The notes: generated by a model from the sequence alone, not told the origin. A stretch of 64,000 bases of DNA from Alkalinema sp. FACHB-956 (GCF_014697025.1 NZ_JACJRC010000017.1:1-64000), one strand, 5' to 3'; numbered from the stretch's first letter, positions 54,836 through 63,461 are shown. Made by a program: numbers and translations.

Positions 54836-55171
54836 GATTCTGCCTCTCTATTGACCGCGCTGCCTCTTCGTGGAGTAAGCAAAATAACTTAGTTAACTTT
54901 CATTATAGTCAGCCAAGGTCTTTGCATTTTGCTGATTTCACCGCTTAGCCAGACAAAGTTTTAATCGGAAGAATTCACTCTAGCCTATCCATCGCAGCGG
55001 AATGACTAGGCTAGAGTCTATACTTTCTGGCCTTGCCAGTGCCTGTGCCCCTGCGAGACACGGTTCGCTGAAGCTGGATGGAAATCGGTCGCCCTGCAAT
55101 CGCCATGTAATAATAAGTTCTGTAACAAAGGTTTCAGATTTGCTCGACTATTCGTCTACCCCGATTCAGCC
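54836..55171. promoter_or_regulatory. Divergent ndhC / rubA control region
   Basis: A 336-base spacer between two photosynthesis operons. Besides the inverted repeat at 54977-55017 I see no other structure. Confidence 0.6.
54977..55017. promoter_or_regulatory. Perfect 11-bp inverted repeat between ndhC and rubA
   Basis: ACTCTAGCCTA (54977-54987) and TAGGCTAGAGT (55007-55017) are exact reverse complements separated by 19 bases. No T-run follows on either side, so it is not a typical terminator; an operator or RNA leader hairpin is possible. Confidence 0.75.
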
Positions 55172-55594
55172 ATGAGTACCGAAACACCGGACACCCCAAA
55201 TGCGCAATCTGCGGAGACGCCGCCTGAGGAACAAGTCATTCAGCTCGTCAGCCCAGAGGCAGCAGACTCCACTGCTGCTCCTGAAGATTTTGATTGTTAC
55301 GAATGTGCTGCCTGTGGTTATGCCTATGAGCCTCTCAAAGGTGATAGCCGCAGTGAAATTCCACCGGGAACAGAGTTTAAGGATTTGTCTCCCAAGTGGC
55401 GCTGTCCTGTCTGTGGCGCACCCAAAAGCCGTTTTCAAAATATTGGTCGAGCGGGCAAAGCCTCAGGGTTTAAGGAAAATCTGCGCTATGGATTGGGGGT
55501 GAATACCCTGACACCGGGCCAGAAAAACCTGCTCATTTTTGGCAGCTTGTTGCTGTTTTTCATCTTCTTTCTGAGCCTATACGGGCTGCAATAG
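55172..55594 (+). CDS. rubA: Membrane-anchored rubredoxin RubA
   Basis: The 140-residue protein has an acidic N-terminal tail, a rubredoxin domain with both iron knuckles (CAACGYAYEP and CPVCGAPKSRF, about residues 50-88) and a C-terminal membrane helix (about 116-135). RubA is a thylakoid protein required for photosystem assembly in cyanobacteria. The next gene is ycf48 (30-base spacer) and then psbEFLJ, the conserved order for this locus. The ATG at 55172 fits. Confidence 0.96.
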   Translation: MSTETPDTPNAQSAETPPEEQVIQLVSPEAADSTAAPEDFDCYECAACGYAYEPLKGDSRSEIPPGTEFKDLSPKWRCPVCGAPKSRFQNIGRAGKASGFKENLRYGLGVNTLTPGQKNLLIFGSLLLFFIFFLSLYGLQ

Positions 55595-55623
55595 TTTGAC
55601 GTTTAGACAAGAGGCTACGAGTC

Positions 55624-56664
55624 ATGCATTGGATTTTGAATGGCTGGAAACGCCTGCTAGGCTGGAAACGCCTGTTTGTGGTGGGCGCGATCGTCCTCCT
55701 GAGCACGGTTTCCCTGATGGCACCAGCTAACGCAGCCCGTCTTCAGGATCTTCCCAATGAGCCTTGGGAAGTGGTGGCTTTACCGACCCAAGAAAGCATG
55801 TTGGATCTGGCGTTTACCAGTAATCCAAACCATGGCTGGATGGTGGGAACCAATTCGACCTTGTTGGAAACCTTTGATGGCGGCCAAACCTGGAAGGAAC
55901 GCCAACTGGATTTAGGCACGCAGAAATATCGCTTCAGTGCGGTGAGCTTTGCGGGGGATGAAGGTTGGGTGGCGGGGCAGCCCGCGATTCTCCTGCATAC
56001 CCCCGATGGTGGCCAGTCCTGGGAACGGATGCCCTTGAGCGAAAAATTACCCGGTTCACCGGAATTTTTGGAAGCCTTGGGCCAGGGTGACCTGGAAATG
56101 GTGACTGATGTGGGTGCCATCTACCACACTACTGATGGTGCACTGAATTGGAAAGCCATGGTGGATGATGCCTTCGGGGTGGTGCGGAGTTTGCATCGAT
56201 CGGCGGATGGCCAGTATATTGCTGTTTCTTCGCGCGGGAATTTCTTCTCCATTTGGAAGCCCGGTTCGCGTCAGTGGGAGCCGTTTAACCGCAACAGTTC
56301 CCGCCGTCTGCAAAATATGGGCTTTACCCCCGACGATCGCCTGTGGATTATTGCGCGGGGTGGCAGTATTCAATTCACCAATTCCCCCGACCCGGAAGAT
56401 TGGCAAAAGGCTCAGGCCCCCGAATCCTTTAACAGTTGGGGCTTTTTGGATATGGCCTACCGCACAAATGATGAAGTGTGGATTGTTGGGGGCAGTGGTT
56501 CTCTCTTAGTCAGCTTTGATAACGGTCAAACCTGGTACCACGATGCCAAGATGGATCAGGATGTACCGGCCAACCTCTATAAGATTGAGTTCCTCAACGA
56601 GAATGACGGTTACATCTTGGGGCAGCGGGGTACCTTCCTGCGCTATCGCGGTGCTACAGCCTAG
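55624..56664 (+). CDS. ycf48: Photosystem II assembly factor Ycf48 (HCF136)
   Basis: A 346-residue exported beta-propeller protein. The N-terminal signal peptide (to about residue 38, ending NAARLQD) contains a duplicated GWKRLLGWKRL segment. It is followed by repeated BNR-like blades such as TFDGGQTWKERQL, HTPDGGQSWERMP and SFDNGQTWYHDAK. Ycf48 binds precursor D1 and aids assembly of the PSII reaction centre at the lumenal side. It lies between rubA and psbE, and its 3' end is copied downstream in a repeat array. Confidence 0.97.
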   Translation: MHWILNGWKRLLGWKRLFVVGAIVLLSTVSLMAPANAARLQDLPNEPWEVVALPTQESMLDLAFTSNPNHGWMVGTNSTLLETFDGGQTWKERQLDLGTQKYRFSAVSFAGDEGWVAGQPAILLHTPDGGQSWERMPLSEKLPGSPEFLEALGQGDLEMVTDVGAIYHTTDGALNWKAMVDDAFGVVRSLHRSADGQYIAVSSRGNFFSIWKPGSRQWEPFNRNSSRRLQNMGFTPDDRLWIIARGGSIQFTNSPDPEDWQKAQAPESFNSWGFLDMAYRTNDEVWIVGGSGSLLVSFDNGQTWYHDAKMDQDVPANLYKIEFLNENDGYILGQRGTFLRYRGATA

Positions 56665-56709
56665 ATATTCTTGTCGGGCTCGACATTCTTGTCTGCCTAG
56701 ACATTCTCG
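56660..56709. repeat. Three-unit array at the ycf48 stop codon
   Basis: CCTAGATATTCTTGTCGGG (56660-56678), CTCGACATTCTTGTCTG (56679-56695) and CCTAGACATTCTCG (56696-56709). The first includes the stop TAG (56662-56664); GACATTCT recurs. Confidence 0.82.
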
Positions 56710-57071
56710 AACCTGCTGAGGCACACGACTGCAAGGGGAGCAACCTGAGCCTGGGAGATTCTCTGGACGCAGGAAAACTGCTGAATGGCGGCCATCGGTG
56801 GGGGACGGGCGGTCATTGTGAACCTGCGTTAGCCACCGTCAACCCAAGATTTAGCTGGAGTTGGAGCAACCGGCCCGATCGCTTGGATGAGACAGGTTAA
56901 TAGAACTTAATATTTCCTATCATCCTTGCATCATCTCATTTCATCCTGTATCTCTCATTGGAGATCCCAGCTTCCGTTGTAAATCCCTGTTGGTGTCCCT
57001 TGTGGCCGTTTCAGTCGTGTCCTATGATGATTTGTATCGAAAATTAACTTGTTGTTTGTGGAGGGGCTTCG
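56665..57071. promoter_or_regulatory. Spacer and probable promoter region upstream of psbE
   Basis: A 407-base gap separates ycf48 from psbE, long enough for an independent psbEFLJ promoter. The psbE ribosome-binding site is GGAGGGG, six bases before the ATG. No other structure is seen beyond the ycf48 array. Confidence 0.55.
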
Positions 57072-57341
57072 ATGGCTGGTACTACTGGTGAGCGCCCATT
57101 TGGCGACATCGTGACAAGTATTCGTTACTGGGTGATTCACAGCATTACCATTCCAATGCTGTTTATTGCAGGTTGGTTGTTTGTGGCAACGGGCTTGGCT
57201 TACGACGTGTTTGGTACGCCCCGTCCTAACGAGTATTTCCCCGCAGCACGTCAAGAATTGCCCATCCTGAGCGATCGCCAAGATGCGCGTCAGCAGATGG
57301 ATCAATTTGTGAAAGACATCCAAAAGTCGAAGAAGAAATAG
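57072..57341 (+). CDS. psbE: Cytochrome b559 alpha subunit
   Basis: An 89-residue PSII protein with the haem-ligand histidine in [18 protein letters not shown] and one membrane helix (about 20-40). The lumenal domain contains [10 protein letters not shown]. With PsbF it forms cytochrome b559 in the PSII core. It is slightly longer than the typical 80-84 residues because of a basic IQKSKKK tail. First gene of psbEFLJ. Confidence 0.98.
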   Translation: MAGTTGERPFGDIVTSIRYWVIHSITIPMLFIAGWLFVATGLAYDVFGTPRPNEYFPAARQELPILSDRQDARQQMDQFVKDIQKSKKK

Positions 57342-57374
57342 TCGTCCACTTTTTTATCCAAGGTTAGAGTTGCT

Positions 57375-57497
57375 ATGGCTAATCAACCCACTGTTTATCC
57401 GATTTTTACGTTCCGTTGGCTGGCCATTCACGGTCTAGCTGTACCCTCCGTCTTTTTCCTGGGTGCGATCGCTGCAATGCAGTTCATTCAACGCTAG
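57375..57497 (+). CDS. psbF: Cytochrome b559 beta subunit
   Basis: A 40-residue protein: [20 protein letters not shown] followed by the rest of one membrane helix and a QFIQR end. The histidine in WLAIHG is the second haem ligand of cytochrome b559. It lies 33 bases after psbE and 23 before psbL. Confidence 0.98.
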   Translation: MANQPTVYPIFTFRWLAIHGLAVPSVFFLGAIAAMQFIQR

Positions 57498-57520
57498 ATA
57501 ATTAAAGCGAGGATAGTGAT

Positions 57521-57646
57521 ATGGCAATGGAGAGAAGTTCTAACCCCAACAAGCAACCGGTGGAACTAAACCGGACATCCCTCTACCTAGGTTTGCTCCT
57601 AATTTTTACGCTGGGCATTTTGTTCTCCAGCTATTTCTTCAACTAG
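57521..57646 (+). CDS. psbL: Photosystem II protein L
   Basis: The conserved core [20 protein letters not shown] followed by a helix ending FSSYFFN identifies PsbL, needed for quinone binding and PSII dimer stability. The family norm is 39 residues starting at MERSSNPN (57527). An ATG two codons earlier (57521) has the better spacing from the AGGA at 57510-57513, which would give 41 residues, so the start is ambiguous. Confidence 0.97.
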   Translation: MAMERSSNPNKQPVELNRTSLYLGLLLIFTLGILFSSYFFN

Positions 57647-57730
57647 GTGATTGTCTCAGCTAGTTTAGGGTTGGCTCGTTTTTTTTACAATTTCGACTTT
57701 ACGAAGCTTGCTGGTTAGGAGAAGAAATCA

Positions 57731-57850
57731 ATGTTGCAGAATGGTCGCATCCCTCTGTGGATCGTTGCTACGGTCGCCGGAACTGGCGTGTTAGTGGTTG
57801 TAGGTCTGTTTTTCTACGGTGCCTACGCGGGTCTGGGTTCTTCAATGTAG
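57731..57850 (+). CDS. psbJ: Photosystem II protein J
   Basis: The 39-residue protein begins [20 protein letters not shown] and has a single membrane helix followed by [10 protein letters not shown]. PsbJ influences quinone exchange and forward electron transfer in PSII. It is last in psbEFLJ; the 84-base gap after psbL contains an eight-T run at about 57683. A strong terminator follows at 57896. Confidence 0.98.
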   Translation: MLQNGRIPLWIVATVAGTGVLVVVGLFFYGAYAGLGSSM

Positions 57851-57895
57851 TCTTGAATGGAGTCTTCGGGCTGTATTCCAGATTTTTATCAATGC

Positions 57896-57930
57896 AAAAG
57901 CCGCCTCAAGTTAGGCGGCTTTTGTTTTGT
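57896..57930 (+). terminator. psbEFLJ terminator
   Basis: AAAAGCCGCCT (57896-57906) pairs with AGGCGGCTTTT (57913-57923) around a 6-base loop, and T-rich sequence follows. Confidence 0.93.
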
Positions 57931-57972
57931 CGAACTGGAATTTTGTCGAACTGGAATTTCGTCGAACTGAAC
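57925..57972. repeat. 16-bp tandem array after the psbJ terminator
   Basis: TTTTGTCGAACTGGAA twice exactly (57925-57940, 57941-57956), then TTTCGTCGAACTGAAC (57957-57972). The array begins inside the T-run of the terminator. Confidence 0.93.
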
Positions 57973-58034
57973 TGGTTTTGCGGATCTGCTGTCTCAGCGG
58001 ATTGCAGCAGTTGCAGATCTCTGAAAAGCCCATG

Positions 58035-58064
58035 AAAAAGGGGCGATCGAAGTTTCGATGCCCC
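58035..58064 (-). terminator. psaI terminator
   Basis: GGGGC-G-ATCGAA (58040-58051) pairs with TTCGAT-GCCCC (58054-58064), allowing one bulge; on the minus strand the stem is followed by TTTTT. Confidence 0.8.
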
Positions 58065-58083
58065 CTAAGGTCTAAGTACTTTA

Positions 58084-58113
58084 GCTTTCAGTACCTGAGC
58101 TTTCAGTACCTGA
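58084..58113. repeat. 15-bp exact duplication downstream of psaI
   Basis: GCTTTCAGTACCTGA at 58084-58098 and 58099-58113, between the psaI stop and its terminator, with a diverged third copy to the left. Confidence 0.93.
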
Positions 58114-58124
58114 GTCTGTAACTT

Positions 58125-58232
58125 TTAAGCGTCTTTTTCGACGTACAGGAACAGCAAACCCATGCCAACTAGAGGCAGGAGCCAGCACACTGCGGGGATG
58201 AGAAACCAGGTTAAGTAGGATGCTGCGTACAT
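58125..58232 (-). CDS. psaI: Photosystem I subunit VIII (PsaI)
   Basis: A 35-residue frame too short for most gene callers: [20 protein letters not shown] followed by [15 protein letters not shown]. The ASYL-x-W-x-LIP start, one membrane helix, G-LF and acidic end agree with PsaI, which stabilises PsaL and PSI trimerisation. AGGAAAA lies upstream of the ATG. It follows dxr on the same strand by 109 bases and has its own terminator at 58035-58064. psaL, often its neighbour, is not in the window. Confidence 0.88.
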   Translation of the reverse strand: MYAASYLTWFLIPAVCWLLPLVGMGLLFLYVEKDA

Positions 58233-58341
58233 AAACGTTTTCCTATCGATCGAATGATTCCACCTGTGAATCTACTGCGAAATGATGAAGCCTGGTTTGC
58301 AGTTCTTAGAATTCTTAACAATTGCGAGATGTTGCTAGGGA

Positions 58342-59523
58342 TTAACGCATCACTAAATCCCGTGCTCCAGCCGCTTCCAGAACCGCCTGTCTGGCCCAGC
58401 GATCGGCCTCTAGAATGTCCTCTAAGCTGGGTTGTTGGGTGTTCTGAGTCTGGTAACGATCGCAGGTCTTCTCAATCAGTTTAGGAATGTCTAGGAATTT
58501 AATTTTTTCATCTAAGAAAAGCGCTACGGCTTGTTCATTGGCTGCATTCAGCACCGCAGGCATACAGCCCCCGGCCCGACCCGCTGCGTAGGCCAGGTTC
58601 ATGCAGGGATATTTTGCGTGATCGGGCTCTCGGAAGGTGAGACTGCCCACTTTCACGAGATCCAGGGTTTCCCAGTCGGTGTAGATGCGATCGGGGTAGG
58701 ACAGGGCATAGAGCAGGGGCAGGCGCATATCGGCCCAGCCCAGTTGAGCCAGCACGGAGGTGTCCTGGAGCTCGATCATCGAGTGGATAATACTTTGTGG
58801 ATGGATCACAATGTCGATCGCGTTGTAGTCCATGCCAAACAGGAAGTGGGCTTCGATGACCTCCAAGCCTTTATTCATCAACGTGGCGGAGTCGATCGTG
58901 ATTTTGCGACCCATGGCCCAGTTGGGATGCTTCAGAGCGTCGGCCACCGTGACATGGGCTAAATCCTCCACTGGGCGATCGCGGAATGCGCCCCCGGATG
59001 CCGTTAAAATCACCCGCCGCAGACCCTTGTCAGGTACACCTTGAAGACATTGGAAAATGGCCGAATGCTCGGAATCTGCCGGGAGCAATTTAACCCCGTG
59101 TTTCTGGATCAACGGCAGCACGACGGGGCCACCCGCAATCAAGGTTTCTTTGTTGGCGAGGGCAATGTCTTTTTTCGCTTCGATCGCCGCGATCGTCGGC
59201 AACAGTCCTGCACAGCCAACGATACCCGTGACGACCACTTCCGCAGCCCCATAGCGGGCCACTTCCACGACCCCGGCTTCGCCAGCCAAGATGATGGGTT
59301 GGGGTTTCAGATCCGCGATCGCTGCTTTCAACTCCTCCAGTTTGCTTTCATCTTGCAGCGCAATGATTTCTGGTTGGAACTGCCGCACCTGCTGGGCAAA
59401 CAACTCGACATTACGCCCCGCAGCCATCCCGACAATCCGGAATTGCTCAGGGTACTGGGCCACAATATCCAGGGTTTGCGTTCCGATCGAACCTGTTGAA
59501 CCGAGAAGAGTTAGTGCTTTCAC
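58342..59523 (-). CDS. dxr: 1-deoxy-D-xylulose 5-phosphate reductoisomerase
   Basis: The enzyme makes 2-C-methyl-D-erythritol 4-phosphate in the MEP isoprenoid pathway with NADPH and a divalent metal. Visible are [18 protein letters not shown] (NADPH fold), [33 protein letters not shown] (substrate and metal), [15 protein letters not shown] and [20 protein letters not shown]. There is no ATG: GTG at 59523 gives the family-like start [12 protein letters not shown] (393 residues), and GTG at 59532 would add three residues. It is divergent from the P-domain subtilase. Confidence 0.96.
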   Translation of the reverse strand: MKALTLLGSTGSIGTQTLDIVAQYPEQFRIVGMAAGRNVELFAQQVRQFQPEIIALQDESKLEELKAAIADLKPQPIILAGEAGVVEVARYGAAEVVVTGIVGCAGLLPTIAAIEAKKDIALANKETLIAGGPVVLPLIQKHGVKLLPADSEHSAIFQCLQGVPDKGLRRVILTASGGAFRDRPVEDLAHVTVADALKHPNWAMGRKITIDSATLMNKGLEVIEAHFLFGMDYNAIDIVIHPQSIIHSMIELQDTSVLAQLGWADMRLPLLYALSYPDRIYTDWETLDLVKVGSLTFREPDHAKYPCMNLAYAAGRAGGCMPAVLNAANEQAVALFLDEKIKFLDIPKLIEKTCDRYQTQNTQQPSLEDILEADRWARQAVLEAAGARDLVMR

Positions 59524-59757
59524 GATCGCCACACCTAAACGTCTCCCTTATCTTACGGGAAAGGGTCGAACTTCCTAATCCGTGGCACGGGGGAACTCGG
59601 CTACTTTCCGAAAAGCGAGGATTCCAGCCCGTAGAGCAAGATAGGACTTTGATAAGAATGCAAGCAAAAAGACCCAGACAGTAATTATCTGTAAACTTTA
59701 TCTGCCACTTCTTAGCCCAGCCCCTACACTGAAATTGACTTTGATGAGGCGATCGCC

Positions 59758-61869
59758 ATGACGAATCCCCAAGGCTCTAATCCAGCCACCGCCCCCAAGG
59801 GAAACGCAGCCATGCCCGATGATAGTCGGGGGATAATTCTACAGCGGGGAGGTGAAGAAATTGTCCTGGAAAAATCGGAAGATCGGTTTACGGTCAAGGC
59901 TACTTCAAAGGAAGAGGTGCCAGGGTTAGCGGCCCAGGTCTCGGCACAAGTGAATCGGAACTCTCCACCTAAAATGTCGGAATTTGTCGTGCCTGCCCAT
60001 CAGCGAGATCAGGCAATGGCTAATATTCGCAATTCCGATGTCGTGAAATATGCCAGCCACGTTTATTGCTTTAAAGATGACCCCGCTTCACGGGTTTATT
60101 TAACCAATCAATTAACGGTTCAGTTTGCCCCCCATTTGGGTGATCACAGTGTCACGCAAATTACCAATGAATTTGGTTTGAAACGAGTCAAGCCGATCGA
60201 GGGAATTACCAATGCCTTTGTCTTTGAGGTGACTGATGGATCTTCAGAAAATCCAATTAAGGTTGCTAATCGCCTCATGCAACGATCGGACGTGCTAACG
60301 GCGGAACCTAATATTATTGTCGAAAGTCAGCAACATTACCGTCCCCGTGATCCGCAATATCCTAAACAATGGCATTTAAATCATAATGGTGGTAATGAGT
60401 TAGCCTCCGGCTCCCATATTTTTGCGGAACAGGCGTGGGATGTCACCCGAGGCAATCGATCGGTTGTGGTTGCGGTGATGGATGACGCGATCGATGTGAA
60501 CCATCCCGACTTCCAGGGTTTAGGAAAAATTGTAGCTCCCCGCGATTTTCGAGGGAAAGATTTTATGCCGTTGCCCGATGAACCGGGGGAAGATCATGGA
60601 ACCTCCTGTGCAGGGGTGGCTGTGGCAGAGGAAAACGGCATTGGAGCGGTTGGAGCAGCTCCGGGCTGCGCGCTGATGCCCATTCGGACGACCGGATTTT
60701 TGGATGACGAGTCGATCGAAGAGTTATTTCTTTGGGCGATTAACAAAGGTGCTTCCGTCATTTCCTGTAGTTGGGGGCCGAGTGCGGTTTACTATCCCCT
60801 TTCCCTGCGGCAAAAGGCCGTGCTGACCCGTGCGGCGACCCAAGGAAGGCGGGGTAAGGGCTGTGTGATTGTTTTTGCGGCGGGGAATGCCAATCGACCC
60901 ACCGATGGGGTGGTGAACGAACGTGGCTGGCCCCGCGATGCCATCAAAGGCCCTACCCGTTGGTTAGGGGGCTTTACGGTGCATCCCGATGTGATTACGG
61001 TGACGGCGTCCACCAGTTTGGGTAAAAAGGCCGCCTATAGCAATTGGGGGCCGCAGGCGTCGGTTTGTGCGCCGAGCAATAACGCCCCCCCCGGCGTAGG
61101 CTTACCGGATCTGGGCTACGTGGCGACGCCGCCGGAGGTGAATATCTATCTCCCTGGTTTAGGCATTGTTACGACCGATCGCGTGGGGGCAGCGGGCTAT
61201 GATCCGTCCAGTTACACCCCGGATTTTGGTGGCACCTCCAGCGCTTGCCCGTTAGTAGCTGGAGTCGCGGCTCTGGTACTGTCTGCAAATCCCGATTTGA
61301 CCGCGCGGGAAGTGCGACAAATTCTGGAACAAACGGCAGATAAAATTGTCGATCCCGAGCCCGATCCGCAATTCGGATTTCGCAAAGGCACCTATGAAGC
61401 CAGTGGCCGATCGGATTGGTTTGGTTACGGAAAAGTCAATGCTGCAAAAGCTGTGCAAATGGCAGTGAAGAAACGGGCGGTACCGTTGACTGCGCCGCGA
61501 TCGGTACAAGCCCAAAACAATACTGCACAGACTATTCCCGATGGGGATCCCCAGGGCGTATTAAGCACTGTACAAATCAATGATACAGGTACGGTTCAGG
61601 ATATTAGCGTGACGATCGACATTGATCATGGCTATTTGGGTGATTTGGAAATTCGGCTGGTGGCACCCAGCGGGCAATCGGTCCTACTCCAAGGTCGCAC
61701 GTTAGGGATTAAAACCAAGTTGCAAACGCTCTATAACCTGCAAAATACACCTGCGTTGCGTTTGCTCTTGGGGGAAGCCAGTCAAGGTCGTTGGCAAGTT
61801 CAAGTGATTGATTCGGTACCCACGGATTCTGGCACGCTGAACTGGTGGCAACTCAAGCTGGGTATTTAA
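59758..61869 (+). CDS. Subtilisin-like peptidase (S8) with C-terminal P-domain
   Basis: A 703-residue protease with D242 in VAVMDDAIDVNHPDF, H280 in EDHGTSCAGVA, N377 in FAAGNAN and S494 in GGTSSACPLVAG. About 200 residues precede the catalytic domain and resemble a propeptide. The last 110 residues (from about 590) form a proprotein-convertase P-domain (ISVTIDIDHGYLGDLEIRLV, then a final LNWWQLKLGI). Family precedents are kexin-like and calcium-dependent cyanobacterial proteases. No signal peptide is visible, so it may act in the cytosol or leave by a non-classical route. Substrate unknown. Confidence 0.93.
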   Translation: MTNPQGSNPATAPKGNAAMPDDSRGIILQRGGEEIVLEKSEDRFTVKATSKEEVPGLAAQVSAQVNRNSPPKMSEFVVPAHQRDQAMANIRNSDVVKYASHVYCFKDDPASRVYLTNQLTVQFAPHLGDHSVTQITNEFGLKRVKPIEGITNAFVFEVTDGSSENPIKVANRLMQRSDVLTAEPNIIVESQQHYRPRDPQYPKQWHLNHNGGNELASGSHIFAEQAWDVTRGNRSVVVAVMDDAIDVNHPDFQGLGKIVAPRDFRGKDFMPLPDEPGEDHGTSCAGVAVAEENGIGAVGAAPGCALMPIRTTGFLDDESIEELFLWAINKGASVISCSWGPSAVYYPLSLRQKAVLTRAATQGRRGKGCVIVFAAGNANRPTDGVVNERGWPRDAIKGPTRWLGGFTVHPDVITVTASTSLGKKAAYSNWGPQASVCAPSNNAPPGVGLPDLGYVATPPEVNIYLPGLGIVTTDRVGAAGYDPSSYTPDFGGTSSACPLVAGVAALVLSANPDLTAREVRQILEQTADKIVDPEPDPQFGFRKGTYEASGRSDWFGYGKVNAAKAVQMAVKKRAVPLTAPRSVQAQNNTAQTIPDGDPQGVLSTVQINDTGTVQDISVTIDIDHGYLGDLEIRLVAPSGQSVLLQGRTLGIKTKLQTLYNLQNTPALRLLLGEASQGRWQVQVIDSVPTDSGTLNWWQLKLGI

Positions 61870-61905
61870 CCCGGCAGATTTAACTCGGCAGATTTAACCC
61901 TACTA
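61864..61905. repeat. Three-unit 14-bp array at the P-domain protease stop codon
   Basis: ATTTAACCCGGCAG, ATTTAACTCGGCAG and ATTTAACCCTACTA at 61864-61877, 61878-61891 and 61892-61905. The first includes the stop TAA (61867-61869), and TAA is present in every unit. Confidence 0.94.
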
Positions 61906-61923
61906 AATTGAATCTTGCCCAAT

Positions 61924-61959
61924 CTAACCCTTAGCTTCTAGCTAACCCTTAGCTTCTAG
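61924..61959. repeat. Exact 18-bp duplication at the GNAT stop codon
   Basis: CTAACCCTTAGCTTCTAG at 61924-61941 and again at 61942-61959. The CTA at 61942-61944 is the complement of the GNAT stop TAG, so the last six codons (LEAKG-stop) are copied perfectly downstream. Confidence 0.96.
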
Positions 61960-62829
61960 AAAGTTATAAATCGCCCAATCTCCGATCGCGCAATAGCCAA
62001 TTTTGGCGTAGATGTGATTCGAGGTTGGGTTTTTCAGATCAGTAAAAATAAAACAGGCTTGGCAACCCTGATCAAGCTGTATTTGGCTAATGGTATGCAC
62101 GCAGGCAGTGGCATAACCTTTACGTCGATGGTGTAGAGGCGTAAATACTGGGCCAACTCTTGCAAACTGCGGACTAAAACGCTGAGCACATACAAAGGAA
62201 ACGGGTTCGCTATCATGACTAGAATCACTAATGGCATCTAGCCAAAGATAGGCACGCTGTTGTTGGATAAACAAATCGATCGAAGCGTCTACATCATCAG
62301 TGGCATTAGCAACCGATCGTTCTGGGAAAACCTCTTGATTAAACGTCCGATAGGCTTCGATTAACCAAGTTCGATCGGTTTCGGTAGCTAATCTTAGGTA
62401 TCCCGATGTGGGCGCAATCGGTTGACAGGCCGTGAGTTGATGTAACCGCATCGCCATTTCCAGTTCATGGGACTGTCCCGTCGTGGCTGTCCAAAGGGAA
62501 GCAAACTGCTGGGCTTCAGTCACCATTGCAGAAACACCAGGCATCGATCGACCCTGCGCCTGTAAATGCTCAATGACCAGTTGGATTGCCCTAGACTCCA
62601 ATCCAAAGGACAGTAACAATGGATAGGGGGGCATTTGTAGCACGACTCCAGTAATCTCGCTTGCATGGTCTAAATAGGCTATGAAGCATTGCTGTAAGCG
62701 ATTTTCGTCTAGGGCTGCCAGCGTTTGCCAGACGCCTAGCAGCAGATTGTTCTCCGCAGGATATTGCAATAAAAACTCAGTGAGCGCTGCTGAAATTGTT
62801 GCGAAATCAGTGATGGGATACAGTTGCAT
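61942..62829 (-). CDS. GNAT-family N-acetyltransferase
   Basis: A 295-residue protein whose C-terminal half (about 150-290) is a GNAT domain: VSFVCAQRFSPQFARVGPVF then PLHHRRKGYATACVHTIS, which holds the acetyl-CoA pyrophosphate loop R-x-x-G-Y/A, and NPTSNHIYAKIGY near the end. The N-terminal half is a degenerate repeat of the fold, as in two-domain GNATs. The acceptor is unknown. Its ATG (62829) overlaps the stop of kptA as TAATG, indicating translational coupling; the frame also extends 18 codons upstream within kptA. Confidence 0.85.
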   Translation of the reverse strand: MQLYPITDFATISAALTEFLLQYPAENNLLLGVWQTLAALDENRLQQCFIAYLDHASEITGVVLQMPPYPLLLSFGLESRAIQLVIEHLQAQGRSMPGVSAMVTEAQQFASLWTATTGQSHELEMAMRLHQLTACQPIAPTSGYLRLATETDRTWLIEAYRTFNQEVFPERSVANATDDVDASIDLFIQQQRAYLWLDAISDSSHDSEPVSFVCAQRFSPQFARVGPVFTPLHHRRKGYATACVHTISQIQLDQGCQACFIFTDLKNPTSNHIYAKIGYCAIGDWAIYNFLEAKG

Positions 62830-63383
62830 TAGGAATCCTCCAAACGACGGATGTATTGGGGCGGAACATGATCGGTCAGCCACACGCCATTCTCCGATCG
62901 GTAAAATGTCAATCCAGCTTGGTGCATCGCAGCGGCATCCACCACGAGCACCACAGGTTTACCATGGCGCATTCCCACTTTTTTCGCAGTCATGGTGTCG
63001 TAGGACAGATGGACATGGTGCCGCGTCATTTTGAGCAACCCAGTTTGCAAAATTGCCTCGACCGATCGCGCCCCCGTCCCGTGGTAGAGAACCTTAGGCG
63101 GTACTTGTGGTTCCAATTGCAGATCAATTGCCACGGTATGGCCTTGGTTGGCGCGGATTTTCTCCCCCGTTGCATCAAAGGAGAAGCGCTGTTTGTCATT
63201 GGTTGTCACCACTGCTTCCAAGTCCGCACGGCTGATAGCGAACCCATGCTGAGCACAGGCTTGTAATAAGTCTGCCACACTCACCCAGCCGCCGGGTTCC
63301 AATTGCAGCCCGATTTCCTCGGGTTTGTGGCGTAGGTGACAACTGAGGTATTTACTCACGTTGGTTCGGCGATCGCGATTCAT
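62829..63383 (-). CDS. kptA: RNA 2'-phosphotransferase (KptA/Tpt1)
   Basis: The 184-residue enzyme has the Tpt1 features: SKYLSCHLRHKPEEIGLQL, the pair IRANQGHT, the YHGT motif and HHVHLSYD. Tpt1 removes a 2'-phosphate from RNA using NAD+, forming ADP-ribose 1'',2''-cyclic phosphate. In eukaryotes it completes tRNA splicing, and its role in bacteria is unsettled; repair of 2'-phosphorylated RNA or NAD+-linked modification are proposals. The start is ATG at 63383. It is cotranscribed with the overlapping GNAT gene and divergent from thioredoxin. Confidence 0.93.
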   Translation of the reverse strand: MNRDRRTNVSKYLSCHLRHKPEEIGLQLEPGGWVSVADLLQACAQHGFAISRADLEAVVTTNDKQRFSFDATGEKIRANQGHTVAIDLQLEPQVPPKVLYHGTGARSVEAILQTGLLKMTRHHVHLSYDTMTAKKVGMRHGKPVVLVVDAAAMHQAGLTFYRSENGVWLTDHVPPQYIRRLEDS

Positions 63384-63416
63384 GGCTTTCTCCCAAATAT
63401 CAAAAAAGTGATTAGC

Positions 63417-63461
63417 ATAGAGTCATGATTCATAGAGTCATGATTCATTGAGTCGTCATTC
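63417..63461. repeat. 15-bp tandem array between kptA and trxA
   Basis: ATAGAGTCATGATTC twice exactly (63417-63431, 63432-63446), then ATTGAGTCGTCATTC (63447-63461). It occupies half of the 96-base divergent promoter spacer. Confidence 0.93.

Noticed and set aside
57647-57730. Terminator between psbL and psbJ
   Set aside because: There is a run of eight T near 57683 but only a weak, short stem before it; psbEFLJ is normally one transcript.
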